Assembly: GCF_900106555.1 (NCBI RefSeq)
Contig: NZ_FNOE01000002.1
Location: 149,633-213,632 of the forward strand
DNA from: Nitrosomonas oligotropha
Lineage (GTDB): Bacteria > Pseudomonadota > Gammaproteobacteria > Burkholderiales > Nitrosomonadaceae
DNA length: 64,000 bases
Direction of reading: 5' to 3'
The position numbers and the translations under genes are program-made. This document shows positions 40,458 to 50,816 of this stretch, piece after piece. Numbering within the stretch: the first letter of the stretch is position 1; every line of letters starts with the position of its first letter. Under the pieces are notes generated by a model. That model made no database searches. It had not been told where the DNA came from and saw only the letters and a program-made list of their open reading frames with translations.

Positions 40458-42176
40458 TTAAAATTCTTCCCAATCTTCTTTACCGCCTGATGCAACCTTA
40501 CGAGTTGGCATCGCTAATTTCTCGGGTGCCGTTTCGGTCTTGGTATTGACCGCAGCTTTCCTGGTTGCTGATCCACGGTTGGGCAGCAGTGTCACTACAC
40601 CAGAGTTTTTTGTTGCTGCAACTTGTTCACCGTGGTTCGTAAATTTGAACACACTCACTGCTTGAATTAATACCTTGGATTGTTCCTTCATGGATTCAGC
40701 AGCGGCGGAAGCTTCTTCTACTAAGGCTGTATTTTGTTGAGTTACCTCATCCATTTGCGTTACTGCTTGGTTGATCTGCTCTATCTCGGAACTTTGTTCT
40801 TGCGATGCGGCTGAGATTTCACTCATTATATCGGTTACACGTTTTACAGCGGTAACGATCTCGTCCATGGTTGATCCCGCTTCATCCACCAGTTTTGTGC
40901 CTTCATCCACTTTTGTCACGGAATCATTGATCAATTCCTTGATTTCTTTGGCCGCTGCTGCTGACCGTTGCGCCAGTGTCCGGACTTCTGTCGCCACCAC
41001 TGCGAAGCCTCTTCCTTGCTCTCCAGCACGGGCTGCTTTCACGGCGGCATTCAATGCCAGTATATTGGTTTGGAATGCAATGCCATCGATGACGCTGATA
41101 ATCTCAACCACTTTCTTCGAGCTGTCATTGATCGAGCTCATCGTTTGTACTACCTGTCCAACTACAGCACCACCTTTCATGGCCACTTCCGATGCGCCTA
41201 CTGCCAGTTGATTAGCTTGACGCGCATTATCCGCGTTCTGTTTCACGGTTGATGTCAGTTCTTCCATCGAAGAAGCGGTTTCCTCCAAGCTTGAAGCTTG
41301 TTCTTCGGTACGGTGGCTTAAATCCGAGTTACCTGATGCAATTTCACTGGACGCGGTTGCTATGGACTCCGTGCTGTTACGTACTTTACCTACCAAATCC
41401 AGCAAATTAGAGTTCATCGTTTTCAGAGCTTGCAGTAAACGTCCCATTTCATTGGTTGAGTTCACTTCGATTCGGGTAGTCAGATCGCCTGCAGCCACCG
41501 CATTTGCAATAGCAACGGCCTCATTCAGCGGTCTGATGATGGCACGCACCAGCAAAAATCCGGCAATGATAGCAAGGATCAATCCTACTAAAATTATCGT
41601 ATTACTGAGTGACAGGTGCTTCTGGTAAGCTTCATTGGCGCCCTTGTACTCATCGGTACCCAATACTCGTTGCATATCGAGTAATTTGAACATGGTGGTA
41701 TGGGCTGCATCGAATTTAGTATACAGATCATCGTGCAGATTCTGTTGTGCGACCTTATATTCCTTATTAAGCGCAGCATTCATCGAGTGTTCTACCGATT
41801 GTGACGCACTCTTCCATTGCTGCTCGAATTCATTGGCTAGCGCAGTTTCTTCGGCAATAAATTCGGTTGCCTTATATTCAGACCATAGTGTTTCGATTTC
41901 TGCAAACCTCTTGTCATTGAGTGCTTTTCTCTCTGCCACGACAGTTGGATTCTCGGAATTACTTGAAATCATCGTATTGAAACGTATGCGTTGCATGTCA
42001 TCCAATACTCTTCCCAGATCTCCCAGAGGTAAAACGCGATTATCGTAAACACCTTTGAAGGCCGCATCCATCTGGTTCATGCCATATACTCCGAAACCAC
42101 CAATGCTAACCAGCAGAGCAGAAAGAAATCCAATGACAACGATCAATCGAGATTTAATGGTCATGTTTTTAAACAT
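40458..42176 (-). CDS. methyl-accepting chemotaxis protein
   Basis: A 572-residue chemoreceptor. Membrane segments lie at about 10-32 and 190-213, bracketing a four-helix-bundle ligand domain; HAMP follows, then the methylation helices and the signalling hairpin. The tip reads [20 protein letters not shown]; in most receptors the Lys (380) is Glu, and this position is a trimer contact. The last five residues, DWEEF, resemble the NWETF tether that recruits CheR and CheB. cheW is 39 bases upstream on the same strand; cheA, cheY and cheR are not in the window. Ligand unknown. Confidence 0.93.
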   Translation of the reverse strand: MFKNMTIKSRLIVVIGFLSALLVSIGGFGVYGMNQMDAAFKGVYDNRVLPLGDLGRVLDDMQRIRFNTMISSNSENPTVVAERKALNDKRFAEIETLWSEYKATEFIAEETALANEFEQQWKSASQSVEHSMNAALNKEYKVAQQNLHDDLYTKFDAAHTTMFKLLDMQRVLGTDEYKGANEAYQKHLSLSNTIILVGLILAIIAGFLLVRAIIRPLNEAVAIANAVAAGDLTTRIEVNSTNEMGRLLQALKTMNSNLLDLVGKVRNSTESIATASSEIASGNSDLSHRTEEQASSLEETASSMEELTSTVKQNADNARQANQLAVGASEVAMKGGAVVGQVVQTMSSINDSSKKVVEIISVIDGIAFQTNILALNAAVKAARAGEQGRGFAVVATEVRTLAQRSAAAAKEIKELINDSVTKVDEGTKLVDEAGSTMDEIVTAVKRVTDIMSEISAASQEQSSEIEQINQAVTQMDEVTQQNTALVEEASAAAESMKEQSKVLIQAVSVFKFTNHGEQVAATKNSGVVTLLPNRGSATRKAAVNTKTETAPEKLAMPTRKVASGGKEDWEEF

Positions 42177-42215
42177 TACGATTCTCCTGTAAGAATATTT
42201 TATAAAATTTGTTGA

Positions 42216-42731
42216 TTAATTAATGCTGCGTGCAATAAGGCCCATGTCGCTGCGGCTCATTAGCTTTTCGATGTCGATCAATATCAGCATCCGCTCATCC
42301 ACTGTACCTAGACCCATGATATATTCCGTGTCGATCACCGAGCCTAAACCCGGTGCTTGACGCATTTGCTCATCCGCCAGAGTGATCACATCTGATACCC
42401 CATCAACCACAATCCCCATCACCCGGCCTGCTACCATGAGTATGATGACCACTGTGAATTGATCATATGTTGCGTGACCTAAATTAAATTTTATTCGCAT
42501 GTCGATAATCGGGACGATAATGCCGCGCAGATTAATGACACCCTTGATATAGTCTGGCGAATTCGCAATATGCGTGATGGAATCGTAACCTCGGATTTCT
42601 TGTACTTTCAGAATCTCAATCCCATATTCTTCGCTTCCCAAACGAAACGTCAGAAACTCATTCGTAACCAGATCAAGCGCTACCGCTGGCACTCCTGTTA
42701 CGCTATTTGCTTTCAGTTCTTGCAATGACAT
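42216..42731 (-). CDS. cheW: chemotaxis coupling protein CheW
   Basis: Links chemoreceptors to the CheA kinase. The 171-residue protein is a single CheW domain: FLTFRLGSEEYGIEILKVQEI, then PDYIKGVINLRGIIVPIIDMR and VVDGVSDVI, all standard. The ATG at 42731 follows GGAGG by five bases; an upstream in-frame GTG (42743) would contain that site, so it is rejected. It leads the chemoreceptor gene and probably shares its transcript. Confidence 0.94.
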   Translation of the reverse strand: MSLQELKANSVTGVPAVALDLVTNEFLTFRLGSEEYGIEILKVQEIRGYDSITHIANSPDYIKGVINLRGIIVPIIDMRIKFNLGHATYDQFTVVIILMVAGRVMGIVVDGVSDVITLADEQMRQAPGLGSVIDTEYIMGLGTVDERMLILIDIEKLMSRSDMGLIARSIN

Positions 42732-43208
42732 TGATTCCTCCACTCGCTGTAATAAAACCTAATTCATACTCTCAAACATTTGGATGATTCTTTGAATAAA
42801 AACACATTGCTGCGTTGGGATGAACTATACCTGGGGGGATTTGTTGAATTGTTGAGAGAATGTAAACTCTTTGCAAACTATCAGACACAAAGAAAAGGCC
42901 ATCGCATGACCTCAGAAGCCGTGCGGTATTTTGATGGCAGCTAGTGCATCACGGGGGGGGGGCGGATATCGTCTTCGTTGCGGCGTGGATAGGGATAATG
43001 TTGCGGTTCTGGCGGTAATGCGTCAGCGGTGCAGCCTGATGAAACTAGAAAGTGTCCGGGAAACTCTAGCAGCTGCTACCGCGAATGTAGAAAAGTGTTT
43101 TTCCGGTGTGCGCGGACTGGTTGTAAGCGTATCGGATTGTCTGTAGTCTATAACCAATGCGGCAGTCTGCTGGAATGATTGAAATTTTATTTTTTACCGG
43201 AATCAGTG
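42732..43208. other. 477-bp intergenic region with a G10 tract
   Basis: Contains the cheW promoter region and a homopolymer of ten G (42953-42962). A 71-codon frame (42931-43146) spans the tract but has no recognisable family. No sigma-28-type chemotaxis promoter was identified on the cheW side. The rest shows nothing definite. Confidence 0.45.
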
Positions 43209-43382
43209 ATGAAGAAAAAACAAATATTGACCTTGATTGCTTTCTTGCCAGTCATACCGCTGTTATCCGGCTGCTGGACGCTAGTGGCCGTCGGGGCGGG
43301 TGCTTATGGAGGGTATAAAATGAAGGAAAACGGTTATACCCTGCAAAACCCGATCACCAAGGAAAAAAGATCCAACAAATGA
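43209..43382 (+). CDS. small lipoprotein
   Basis: A 57-residue lipoprotein with lipobox LSGC (Cys22) and a short mature part beginning WTLVAVGAGAYGGYKM, with a Gly-rich hydrophobic stretch and a Lys-rich end. I do not recognise the family. The ATG at 43209 is preferred; an earlier in-frame TTG at 43179 would put ten residues ahead of the signal peptide. Its stop lies 7 bases from the converging lspA stop. The ribosome site is weak. Confidence 0.6.
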   Translation: MKKKQILTLIAFLPVIPLLSGCWTLVAVGAGAYGGYKMKENGYTLQNPITKEKRSNK

Positions 43383-43389
43383 GATTGGG

Positions 43390-43881
43390 TTATTTCACTG
43401 CTTTTGCAGCGTCTTCTGGATTTTCTTTTTTCCGGAAACTGTCATAAATCATCAATGCGGCGCCGATAAAAATAGCGGAATCGGCGATGTTAAACGCCGG
43501 CCAATGGTAATTCCCGATATAGAAATCCAGAAAATCGACGACATGACCCAGCGTAATGCGGTCGTACAAATTTCCCAGCGCACCGCCCAGAATCAAACTC
43601 AGCGATAAACAAAATAATTTCTCCTGCCGGTATTTATGGAGCAGAAAAATTATCACTAAGGCCGCGCTGCCTGCGATTCCGCTCAGAAACCAGCGCTGCC
43701 AGCCGGGTTGCTCACTGAGGAAACTGAATGCGGCGCCGGGATTGTAGGTCAACACCAAGTTAAAAAAACCGCTGAGTGGAATGCGTTCACCGAATTCCAG
43801 CGTCGATTCGACCCAGTATTTACTGGCGAGATCCAATATCAGAACAATCAAAGCGATGCTCAAGCTGATGTAGAGTTTCAT
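43390..43881 (-). CDS. lspA: lipoprotein signal peptidase II
   Basis: Cleaves signal peptides of diacylglyceryl prolipoproteins at the inner membrane, immediately before the acylated cysteine. At 163 residues with four membrane helices it fits the family. Conserved blocks are NPGAAFSFLS, the GALGNLYDR segment, GHVVDF with catalytic Asp116 and FNIADS with catalytic Asp134. It is downstream of ileS by 39 bases in the common ribF-ileS-lspA order. Confidence 0.96.
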   Translation of the reverse strand: MKLYISLSIALIVLILDLASKYWVESTLEFGERIPLSGFFNLVLTYNPGAAFSFLSEQPGWQRWFLSGIAGSAALVIIFLLHKYRQEKLFCLSLSLILGGALGNLYDRITLGHVVDFLDFYIGNYHWPAFNIADSAIFIGAALMIYDSFRKKENPEDAAKAVK

Positions 43882-43920
43882 AATAAGAGAGTTTTCGTTT
43901 CAGTGATTAGCCGTGAAATT

Positions 43921-46719
43921 TCATGCAAAGTGCCGTTCTTCGCCGCCGCCATGAAGATTGGCAACGCAGCGTGCGCATAACGTGGGATGTTCCGCATGCT
44001 GGCCGGTATCTTGGCGGTAGTGCCAGCACCGCTCGCATTTCGTATGCGCGCTGGATGTTACGGTTATGCCTTCCTGCTGCGGATCATTGACTGGAATCAG
44101 GCGAACTTCGGAGACGATTAATACGAAACGCAAGTCGTCGCCCAGCGCATTCAGTAAGGCAAAATCTTCCTTATTGGCGCGGATTTCTACCGCAGCTGCT
44201 AATGAGGAACCGATTTCTCCTTGTGTGCGGGAGTCTTCCAGTTTTTTCAGCACGTGTGAACGCAGCGAGCGTATTTTCGCCCATCGTTGTTGCAATGACT
44301 CGGTATCCGGATGTGCTGGCAGATCGTGCCACGTATGAAACAATACACTATCCTGAGCATCGCCCGTCAATTGTTCCCAGACCTCCTCTGACGTAAAGCT
44401 CAAGATCGGCGCAAACAGCCGCACTAAGCTGTGCGCGATATGGTGTAACGCAGTTTGTGCCGAACGGCGCGGAAGACCTTTGGCTGCTGCCGTGTACAGG
44501 CGATCCTTGAGGATGTCCAGATAAAATCCTCCCAAGTCTTCAGAGCAGAAATTATGCAGTTTATGCACGACCTGATGGAATTCGTAGCGTTGATAGCTGC
44601 GCGTTAAATCTTCCTGAAAGGCTTGGGTCAATGCCAGCATATAGCGATCGATTTCCAGGCAATCTGCCACGGCAACCGTGTCTGTATGCGGATTAAAGTC
44701 CATCAGATTTGCCAGTAAAAAGCGTAGCGTATTGCGGATCCGCCGGTAGCTTTCCACCACCCGTTTCAGAATTTCCTCCGAAATGGAAAGTTCGCCTGAA
44801 TAATCGGTGGAAGCAACCCACAACCGTAAAATATCGGCGCCGGAAGTATCCATCACTTTTTGCGGGGCAATCACATTACCCTTGGATTTACTCATTTTGT
44901 GACCGCTGCCGTCGACCACAAATCCATGTGTGAGCAATTCATCGTACGGTGCGCGGCCGTCGATGGCGCAACCGGTCAGCAGTGAAGACTGAAACCAGCC
45001 GCGATGCTGATCGGAACCTTCCAGATAAAGATCTACTGGGAATTTGAGTTGCGCATCCGCTTTGACAACAGTGTCATGCGTGGTGCCGGAATCGAACCAG
45101 ACATCCAGCGTATCGGTCAGTTTCTTATACGTTTGCGCTTCATCGCCGAGCAATTCGGCGGCGTCGAGCGCAAACCAGGCTTCGATACCTTGCTGCTCGA
45201 CTTTTTGTGCGACTTGCTCGAGTAGTTCAAGTGAACGCGGATGCAATGCGTGGGTATCTTTATGCACAAAGAAGGTCATCGGCACACCCCAATTACGTTG
45301 GCGCGATACACACCAGTCCGGGCGGTTTTTGATCATCGCTTCCAAGCGCGCTCTGCCCCATGCCGGATAGAATGCGGTGGAATCGACGGCTTGCATCGCC
45401 AGATCGCGTAACGTTTTATCCCCAACATTCGCAGTAGTTGAGCTGTGCAGATTCATACCGATGAACCATTGCGGGGTTGCGCGAAAAATGATGGGCGTTT
45501 TGTGCCGCCAGCAGTGCGGGTAGCTGTGGTCGATTTTTTTCAGGCAAAACAGATGCCCGCTGGTTTTGAGCGTATCGATGACAATGTCGTTGGCTTTCCA
45601 TACCGAAAGCCCACCCACTAAAGGCGTACTGGCCATAAACTTGCCATCGCCATCCACCGGGCTGTCACTCGGCAGGCCGTAATTCTGGCCGGCAAAATAG
45701 TCATCCAAACCATGCGCAGGTGCCGTGTGCACCAGCCCGGTACCGGTTTCCAGAGTGACATGCTTGCCGCAAATGATTTTTACCGTGCGCGGCTCAAATG
45801 GATGCTGCAGAGCCAGATGTTCCAGTGCCCGGCCTTTGCAGGTGGCAAGCGTTTCACCGGTTAAATCATAGCGTGCCAGGCAAGCCTGCTGCAATTCACT
45901 GGCAAGGATTACCAGTCCGTGTGCAGTTTGCACCAGCGCGTAGTCGAAATCGGGATGCACGCTGACCGCTTGGTTTGCCGGTAATGTCCACGGTGTGGTG
46001 GTCCAGATGATGGCATAAGCTTGCGCATTCTCAGGAATGGCGATGCCGAAAATTCCGCTCAGTGATGAATGCGCGAACTGAACGGCAAATCCCACATCAA
46101 TCGCCGGTGAAGTTTTGTCTTCGTATTCCACTTCCGCTTCGGCCAAGGCGGAGCCGCAGTCGATACACCAATTGACCGGTTTTTGTCCTTGATACAGATA
46201 GCCGCTTTGATAAATTTTTCCCAGCGCGCGGATAATGCCAGCTTCGGTTTTGAAATTCATCGTGAGATAAGGATTATCCCAGTCACCCAGCACGCCCAAA
46301 CGAATGAAATCGGCTTTTTGACGTTCCACCTGTTCTTGCGCGAAAGCACGGCAGAGCTCGCGTACTTTATCGGCAGGCAAATGCTTGCCGTGTTTCTTTT
46401 CGATCTGGTGCTCAATCGGCAAACCATGGCAGTCCCAGCCGGGAACGTACGGCGCATCAAAACCGGCCAATGTTTTGCTCTTGATGATGATGTCCTTGAG
46501 GATTTTGTTGACGGCATGACCGATGTGAATGTCGCCGTTGGCATAAGGCGGGCCGTCGTGCAGAATGAATTTTGGTCGTCCTTTGCTGACGGCGCGGATT
46601 TTTTGATACAGATTTTTGTCTTGCCAGGCTTTCAGCATACCGGGTTCGCGACTGGCCAGATTGCCGCGCATCGGAAACGGTGTGTCGAGTAAATTGAGCG
46701 TTTTCTTATAATCAGTCAT
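43921..46719 (-). CDS. ileS: isoleucyl-tRNA synthetase
   Basis: Charges tRNA-Ile in the cytoplasm and edits misactivated valine. The 932 residues are of the bacterial type: the HIGH motif reads [15 protein letters not shown] near residue 60, the editing domain includes [14 protein letters not shown], and the KMSKS loop reads KMSKSKGNV. The C-terminal zinc finger has CERCWHYR and CARC cysteine pairs. It starts with ATG at 46719, 18 bases after the ribF stop, and precedes lspA. Confidence 0.98.
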   Translation of the reverse strand: MTDYKKTLNLLDTPFPMRGNLASREPGMLKAWQDKNLYQKIRAVSKGRPKFILHDGPPYANGDIHIGHAVNKILKDIIIKSKTLAGFDAPYVPGWDCHGLPIEHQIEKKHGKHLPADKVRELCRAFAQEQVERQKADFIRLGVLGDWDNPYLTMNFKTEAGIIRALGKIYQSGYLYQGQKPVNWCIDCGSALAEAEVEYEDKTSPAIDVGFAVQFAHSSLSGIFGIAIPENAQAYAIIWTTTPWTLPANQAVSVHPDFDYALVQTAHGLVILASELQQACLARYDLTGETLATCKGRALEHLALQHPFEPRTVKIICGKHVTLETGTGLVHTAPAHGLDDYFAGQNYGLPSDSPVDGDGKFMASTPLVGGLSVWKANDIVIDTLKTSGHLFCLKKIDHSYPHCWRHKTPIIFRATPQWFIGMNLHSSTTANVGDKTLRDLAMQAVDSTAFYPAWGRARLEAMIKNRPDWCVSRQRNWGVPMTFFVHKDTHALHPRSLELLEQVAQKVEQQGIEAWFALDAAELLGDEAQTYKKLTDTLDVWFDSGTTHDTVVKADAQLKFPVDLYLEGSDQHRGWFQSSLLTGCAIDGRAPYDELLTHGFVVDGSGHKMSKSKGNVIAPQKVMDTSGADILRLWVASTDYSGELSISEEILKRVVESYRRIRNTLRFLLANLMDFNPHTDTVAVADCLEIDRYMLALTQAFQEDLTRSYQRYEFHQVVHKLHNFCSEDLGGFYLDILKDRLYTAAAKGLPRRSAQTALHHIAHSLVRLFAPILSFTSEEVWEQLTGDAQDSVLFHTWHDLPAHPDTESLQQRWAKIRSLRSHVLKKLEDSRTQGEIGSSLAAAVEIRANKEDFALLNALGDDLRFVLIVSEVRLIPVNDPQQEGITVTSSAHTKCERCWHYRQDTGQHAEHPTLCARCVANLHGGGEERHFA

Positions 46720-46737
46720 GAAAGTTCAATGGATAGG

Positions 46738-47709
46738 TTAAAGGGCGTTGCACATGCTATGAGAATGAATCGGGGCGGTTATAAAAAAACTTTTGGCTTG
46801 CGCGACATCTTTTTCGATTTGCCGGATGAGTGTGTTGATATCCACATATTTTTCTTCGTCACGTAATTTGTGCAAAAAATTGACCTGTAAATGCTGTCCG
46901 TAAATTTCCTGATGAAAATCGAACAAGTGGACTTCCAGCACAGGCTTGCCATTGTCATGGGTTGTCGGCCGCACGCCCAAACTGGCAACACCGCGCAGCG
47001 GCGTGGCGGGCGAGGATGGTATGGCACCGTATACGGACACGACAAAAATACCTGAAAGCGGCGGGCGGTTATGCTGCAGCTGAATGTTCGCGGTCGGAAA
47101 TCCAAGTTGTCTGCCTAATTTATCCCCATCCACAACCCGTCCGCTGATGCTGTAAGGTCTGCCGAGCAATTTCCTGGCGGTGTCGAGATCGCCGTTGGCA
47201 AGCGCCTGCCGGGTCGCGGTACTGGAAACGCGCTGTCCGTCGATGGTAACACTGGGCATGGCTTCGACGGAAAAGTTATTTTCTGCTGACAAAGCTTGCA
47301 GCATGGCAAAGTCACCGGCACGCCGAGCGCCAAAACGGAAATCATCGCCGATGAGCAGCCAGCGCACCGCAAGCTCTTTATTCAGAATGTCCGCGATAAA
47401 TTGCTCCGAGCCGATTCTGGCAAAGTCGTAATTGAAGCGGCAAATGTGGATACAATCGACTTCTGTCTGAATCAAGCAGGTTAATTTTTCCCGCAAACTG
47501 GAGAGTCGGACAGGCGCTTGATCCGGCGCGAAAAATTCACGCGGATGCGGTTCAAAAGTCATGACACAAGCCGGAAGTCCTAATCGGCTGGCAGTATCTT
47601 TCAATCGGGAAAGTATGGCCTGGTGGCCTAAATGAACTCCGTCGAAATTGCCTATGGTCAGTGCAATCGGTGTTTTAGCACGGGACGGCACCTTTCGCCA
47701 TGTATGCAT
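46738..47709 (-). CDS. ribF: bifunctional riboflavin kinase/FAD synthetase
   Basis: Phosphorylates riboflavin to FMN and adenylates FMN to FAD. The N-terminal nucleotidyltransferase domain has LTIGNFDGVHLGHQAIL and FEPHPREFF, with GDDFRFGARRAGD, and the C-terminal kinase domain begins near residue 185 with ISGRVVDGDKLGRQLGFPTAN. The 323 residues are a full-length two-domain enzyme. ATG at 47709. It leads the ribF-ileS-lspA set. Confidence 0.96.
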   Translation of the reverse strand: MHTWRKVPSRAKTPIALTIGNFDGVHLGHQAILSRLKDTASRLGLPACVMTFEPHPREFFAPDQAPVRLSSLREKLTCLIQTEVDCIHICRFNYDFARIGSEQFIADILNKELAVRWLLIGDDFRFGARRAGDFAMLQALSAENNFSVEAMPSVTIDGQRVSSTATRQALANGDLDTARKLLGRPYSISGRVVDGDKLGRQLGFPTANIQLQHNRPPLSGIFVVSVYGAIPSSPATPLRGVASLGVRPTTHDNGKPVLEVHLFDFHQEIYGQHLQVNFLHKLRDEEKYVDINTLIRQIEKDVAQAKSFFITAPIHSHSMCNAL

Positions 47710-47924
47710 GCGCTCGAACCCAAAAAATTAGCAATTCTAGCGTGTTTAAGGTGGACAGGTCTAGCTTGCACTGTGTTGCCGCGTATATTGAATTCAAATA
47801 ATTATAGATACTTACTGGAAAAAGCGAAGCGCGGAAATTGACGGCGGGACAGATTAGTACTCGCGTTGATTTATTAATTTAGTTATATTCCTGCTATCGT
47901 TTTTGTCATGTTGCAGCCAAATAA

Positions 47925-48527
47925 TTGAAGCATTCAAATCAAACAATCAAATCAAGCGAAAGAGAGGATCGGATCCTGCAGACGCTGGCCGGGATGCTGG
48001 AGTATCCGCATCGAGTTAGGATCACTACGGCCGCGTTGGCAAAGCAGTCGGGAATCTCGGAATCAGCGGTCTATCGCTGCTTTTCCAGTAAGTCACACAT
48101 GTTTGCGGCTTTAATTGAATTTATTGAGAAAACATTGTTTGTGCTGATCAATAAAATTCTGCAGGAAGAACAGTCGAATGCTAAACAGATTGAAAACCTG
48201 TTACTGTTATTGCTAGGTTTTTCGCAAAAAAATCCGGGTATGACGCGGATTCTGATTGGCGATGCGCTGATTAATGAGAATGATCATTTGCAATTGCGCA
48301 TTCATCAGTTGCATGACCGGCTGGAAGCGACTTTAAAACAGGCATTACGGTTTGCCGTCAGTGAGCAGAAGCTGACAGCGAATGTGGATATTGCGGCGCA
48401 GGCTAATTTGTTCATGTGCTTCGTGATTGGCCGCTGGTATCAATTTGTTAACAGCGGATTCAGGCGTGATCCGCTGGCCAATTGGGAAACGCAACGAATG
48501 ACTTTGTTGCCGAAGGAATTGCTTTAA
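47925..48527 (+). CDS. slmA: TetR-family nucleoid occlusion factor SlmA
   Basis: A 200-residue TetR-fold protein. The helix-turn-helix RITTAALAKQSGISESAVYRCF and the following SKSHMFAALIEFIEKTL, then LLLLLLGFSQKNPGMTRIL, match SlmA, which binds specific chromosomal sites and blocks FtsZ rings over unsegregated DNA. A general TetR regulator is possible but the C-terminal match is good. No ATG precedes the helix-turn-helix; the start is TTG at 47925, with a length in keeping with the family. It stands alone between ribF and the converging moeB. Confidence 0.85.
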   Translation: MKHSNQTIKSSEREDRILQTLAGMLEYPHRVRITTAALAKQSGISESAVYRCFSSKSHMFAALIEFIEKTLFVLINKILQEEQSNAKQIENLLLLLLGFSQKNPGMTRILIGDALINENDHLQLRIHQLHDRLEATLKQALRFAVSEQKLTANVDIAAQANLFMCFVIGRWYQFVNSGFRRDPLANWETQRMTLLPKELL

Positions 48528-48562
48528 AGTGCAATAGCCGGTGGTTCCTGATGCATTAGTTT

Positions 48563-49318
48563 TTACCGGCCATTACACCGGCATACCGGACAGAGTGGGT
48601 CTTTATTTAATCTGACCGAGCGCCAGTTCATTGTGAGGCCATCCAGTAGCAGCAGACGGCCGTTCAGACTTTGACCGATATTCAATAGAATTTTTAGTGT
48701 TTCCGCAGCCTGCATACTGCCGATGATACCGACCACGGGCGAGAATACACCTAGGATTGCGCACGGCATATCTTCCTGGTCACCGTCAATTGGATATAAA
48801 CAGTGATAGCAAGGACTGTTGTCATGGCGTAAATCGAACACACTGATTTGACCGGAAAATTGCACCGCGGCACCGGAAATCAACGGTTTCTTATGAACGG
48901 CACAAGCTTGATTCACATGATGGCGGGTACTGAAGTTATCGCTGGCGTCAATGACTGCATCGGCTTGAGGGACCAATTGCGACAATTTTTCTGCATCGAC
49001 ATGCGTTTGAATTGTGGTGATATGGATTGCGGGATTGATTCTGTGCAGCGCTTGTTTTGCCGACTGCGTCTTGGCTAAACCGATGGTGTCGCTATCATGA
49101 ATAATCTGACGCTGCAAATTGGTTAAATCAACTTGATCGCCATCACAAATGGTCAGATGGCCAATTCCACTGGCGGCGAGATACAAGGCGGCGGGAGAAC
49201 CCAGGCCGCCTGCACCGATAATTAATACCCGCGATTGATTGAGCTTCTCCTGTCCCGCAATATCGATTTGCGGGAGCAGGATATGTCGGCTGTAACGAAG
49301 TAATTGCTGATCATCCAC
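48563..49318 (-). CDS. moeB: molybdopterin-synthase/ThiS-type adenylyltransferase (MoeB/ThiF family)
   Basis: Adenylates the C-terminal glycine of a small sulfur-carrier protein (MoaD or ThiS). The 251 residues show the Rossmann loop GAGGLGSPAALYLAASGIG, the DLTNLQRQI motif, the DNFSTRHHVNQAC region and zinc-binding pairs CYHC and CPVC. MoeB and ThiF cannot be separated by sequence alone here, since moaD and thiS are not nearby. It is the last gene of a gpmA-envC-ctpA-moeB row, 11 bases after ctpA, an order common in betaproteobacteria. Confidence 0.9.
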   Translation of the reverse strand: MDDQQLLRYSRHILLPQIDIAGQEKLNQSRVLIIGAGGLGSPAALYLAASGIGHLTICDGDQVDLTNLQRQIIHDSDTIGLAKTQSAKQALHRINPAIHITTIQTHVDAEKLSQLVPQADAVIDASDNFSTRHHVNQACAVHKKPLISGAAVQFSGQISVFDLRHDNSPCYHCLYPIDGDQEDMPCAILGVFSPVVGIIGSMQAAETLKILLNIGQSLNGRLLLLDGLTMNWRSVRLNKDPLCPVCRCNGR

Positions 49319-49329
49319 GATTCCTGAAA

Positions 49330-50769
49330 TCAGCTTTTGGTTTCAGTTTCATCGCTTTTTTTCTCGGGTGATGCAGTAATGCCCTTGAAGTAATTCATGG
49401 CTTGTTTCAACAAGAGATCTTCCTCAGAGCCGAATTCGATAGGGGCTTTATTCTTGTCTTTGTTTTTCTTCTCTTTCTTCTCTTTTTTGTCGCTGGCGGG
49501 TTTCAAAGCTGCTTTTTCAGTTTCGGAAGCCGCTTTTTTCTCGGTTTTTTTGCCATTGGACAAATGCCGGTTTAAGTCCGCTTCCCGCAAACGCTGCTCA
49601 TCGCCGCTGTCGGTTTCATCCAGGACATCGGGTGTAATTCCTTGTGCCTGAATAGATTGGCCATTCGGTGTGTAATAGCGCGCGGTCGTCAGTTTGATCG
49701 CGGTATTGTTACCTAACGGAAGAATCGTTTGCACGGACCCTTTACCGAATGTTTGTGATCCCATCACGATGGAACGTTTATGGTCTTGCAGTGCTCCCGC
49801 TACAATTTCCGATGCGGAAGCGGAACCGCCATTAACCAAGGTGATCATCGGTACCGTTTTAACTGCCGATGGTAATCCTTTCAGATAATCTTCATCCGGT
49901 CCGCGCAGATAGTATTCCGGGTTGGCGTGCAATTTCATTTTTGCATCCGGACTGCGGCCTTCGGTATAAACGACCAGCGCATTTTCTGGCAGAAAAGCAG
50001 CCGATACAGCGACAGCGCCATTGAGCAATCCACCCGGGTCATTGCGTAAGTCCAGGATTAATCCTTTCATTGCTCCGCTGTTTTCGGCAAAAAGCGTTTT
50101 GATGGCTTGTGCCAGATTCTCACCGGTTTGCTCTTGGAATTGCGTGATACGGATATAGGCATAACCCGGTTCGATCATTTTCGATTTAACGCTTTGGATT
50201 TTGATGATGTCACGCACCAGATTAAAGACCAGCGGCTCTGTTTCTCCTTCCCGCACAATCGTGATCTTGATCGAAGTGTTGGGCTTGCCACGCATCAGCT
50301 TGATCGCATCATTCAGTGTCATGCCCTTAACAGCGGTGTCATCCAATTTGACGATCAGATCACCGGTTTTGATACCCGCGCGGAACGCCGGTGTGTCTTC
50401 GATCGGCGATATGACCTTTACGACACCATCTTCCATCGTCACCTGAATACCCAAACCGCCGAATTCGCCTTGTGTGCCGATTTGCAGTTCTTTGTATTCA
50501 TCTTTATCGAGGTATGACGAGTGCGGATCCAGTCCGATCAACATGCCATTGATCGCCTCGGTGATCAGTTTCTTGTCTTCTACAGACTCAACATAATCGC
50601 TTTTGATCCGGCCGAATACTTGGGCAAAGGTGCGCAATTCTTCAATCGGCAGCGGATGAATTGCCTCGATATTTTCTTTCTTGGCAATAGCGGAGAAATT
50701 CAAACTGAGCATCATTCCAGCAATTGCGCCAATCAGAATTAAACCTGTTTTTTTGATTATGTTACTCAT
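49330..50769 (-). CDS. ctpA: carboxy-terminal processing protease (S41 family)
   Basis: A 479-residue periplasmic tail-specific serine protease. An N-terminal signal or anchor (about 8-28) is followed by a PDZ domain (about 90-170, GGLGIQVTMEDGVVKVISPI) and the S41 core. The catalytic serine is in the NGGSASASEIVAG segment and the lysine in QTFGKGSVQT. The last 80 residues are a Lys/Glu-rich low-complexity tail, unusual in length for the core enzyme. It is 47 bases after envC, and CtpA-type proteases often control cell-wall hydrolases, which fits this neighbour. Confidence 0.94.
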   Translation of the reverse strand: MSNIIKKTGLILIGAIAGMMLSLNFSAIAKKENIEAIHPLPIEELRTFAQVFGRIKSDYVESVEDKKLITEAINGMLIGLDPHSSYLDKDEYKELQIGTQGEFGGLGIQVTMEDGVVKVISPIEDTPAFRAGIKTGDLIVKLDDTAVKGMTLNDAIKLMRGKPNTSIKITIVREGETEPLVFNLVRDIIKIQSVKSKMIEPGYAYIRITQFQEQTGENLAQAIKTLFAENSGAMKGLILDLRNDPGGLLNGAVAVSAAFLPENALVVYTEGRSPDAKMKLHANPEYYLRGPDEDYLKGLPSAVKTVPMITLVNGGSASASEIVAGALQDHKRSIVMGSQTFGKGSVQTILPLGNNTAIKLTTARYYTPNGQSIQAQGITPDVLDETDSGDEQRLREADLNRHLSNGKKTEKKAASETEKAALKPASDKKEKKEKKNKDKNKAPIEFGSEEDLLLKQAMNYFKGITASPEKKSDETETKS

Positions 50770-50816
50770 TTAAGCTATCTCCGCACTGATCAAATTTATG
50801 TAAATGGCTGTTGCGT

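Noticed and set aside
42931..43146. 71-codon frame across the G10 tract
   Set aside because: No ribosome site, no recognisable domain and no lipobox or signal; kept only as a note on the homopolymer.
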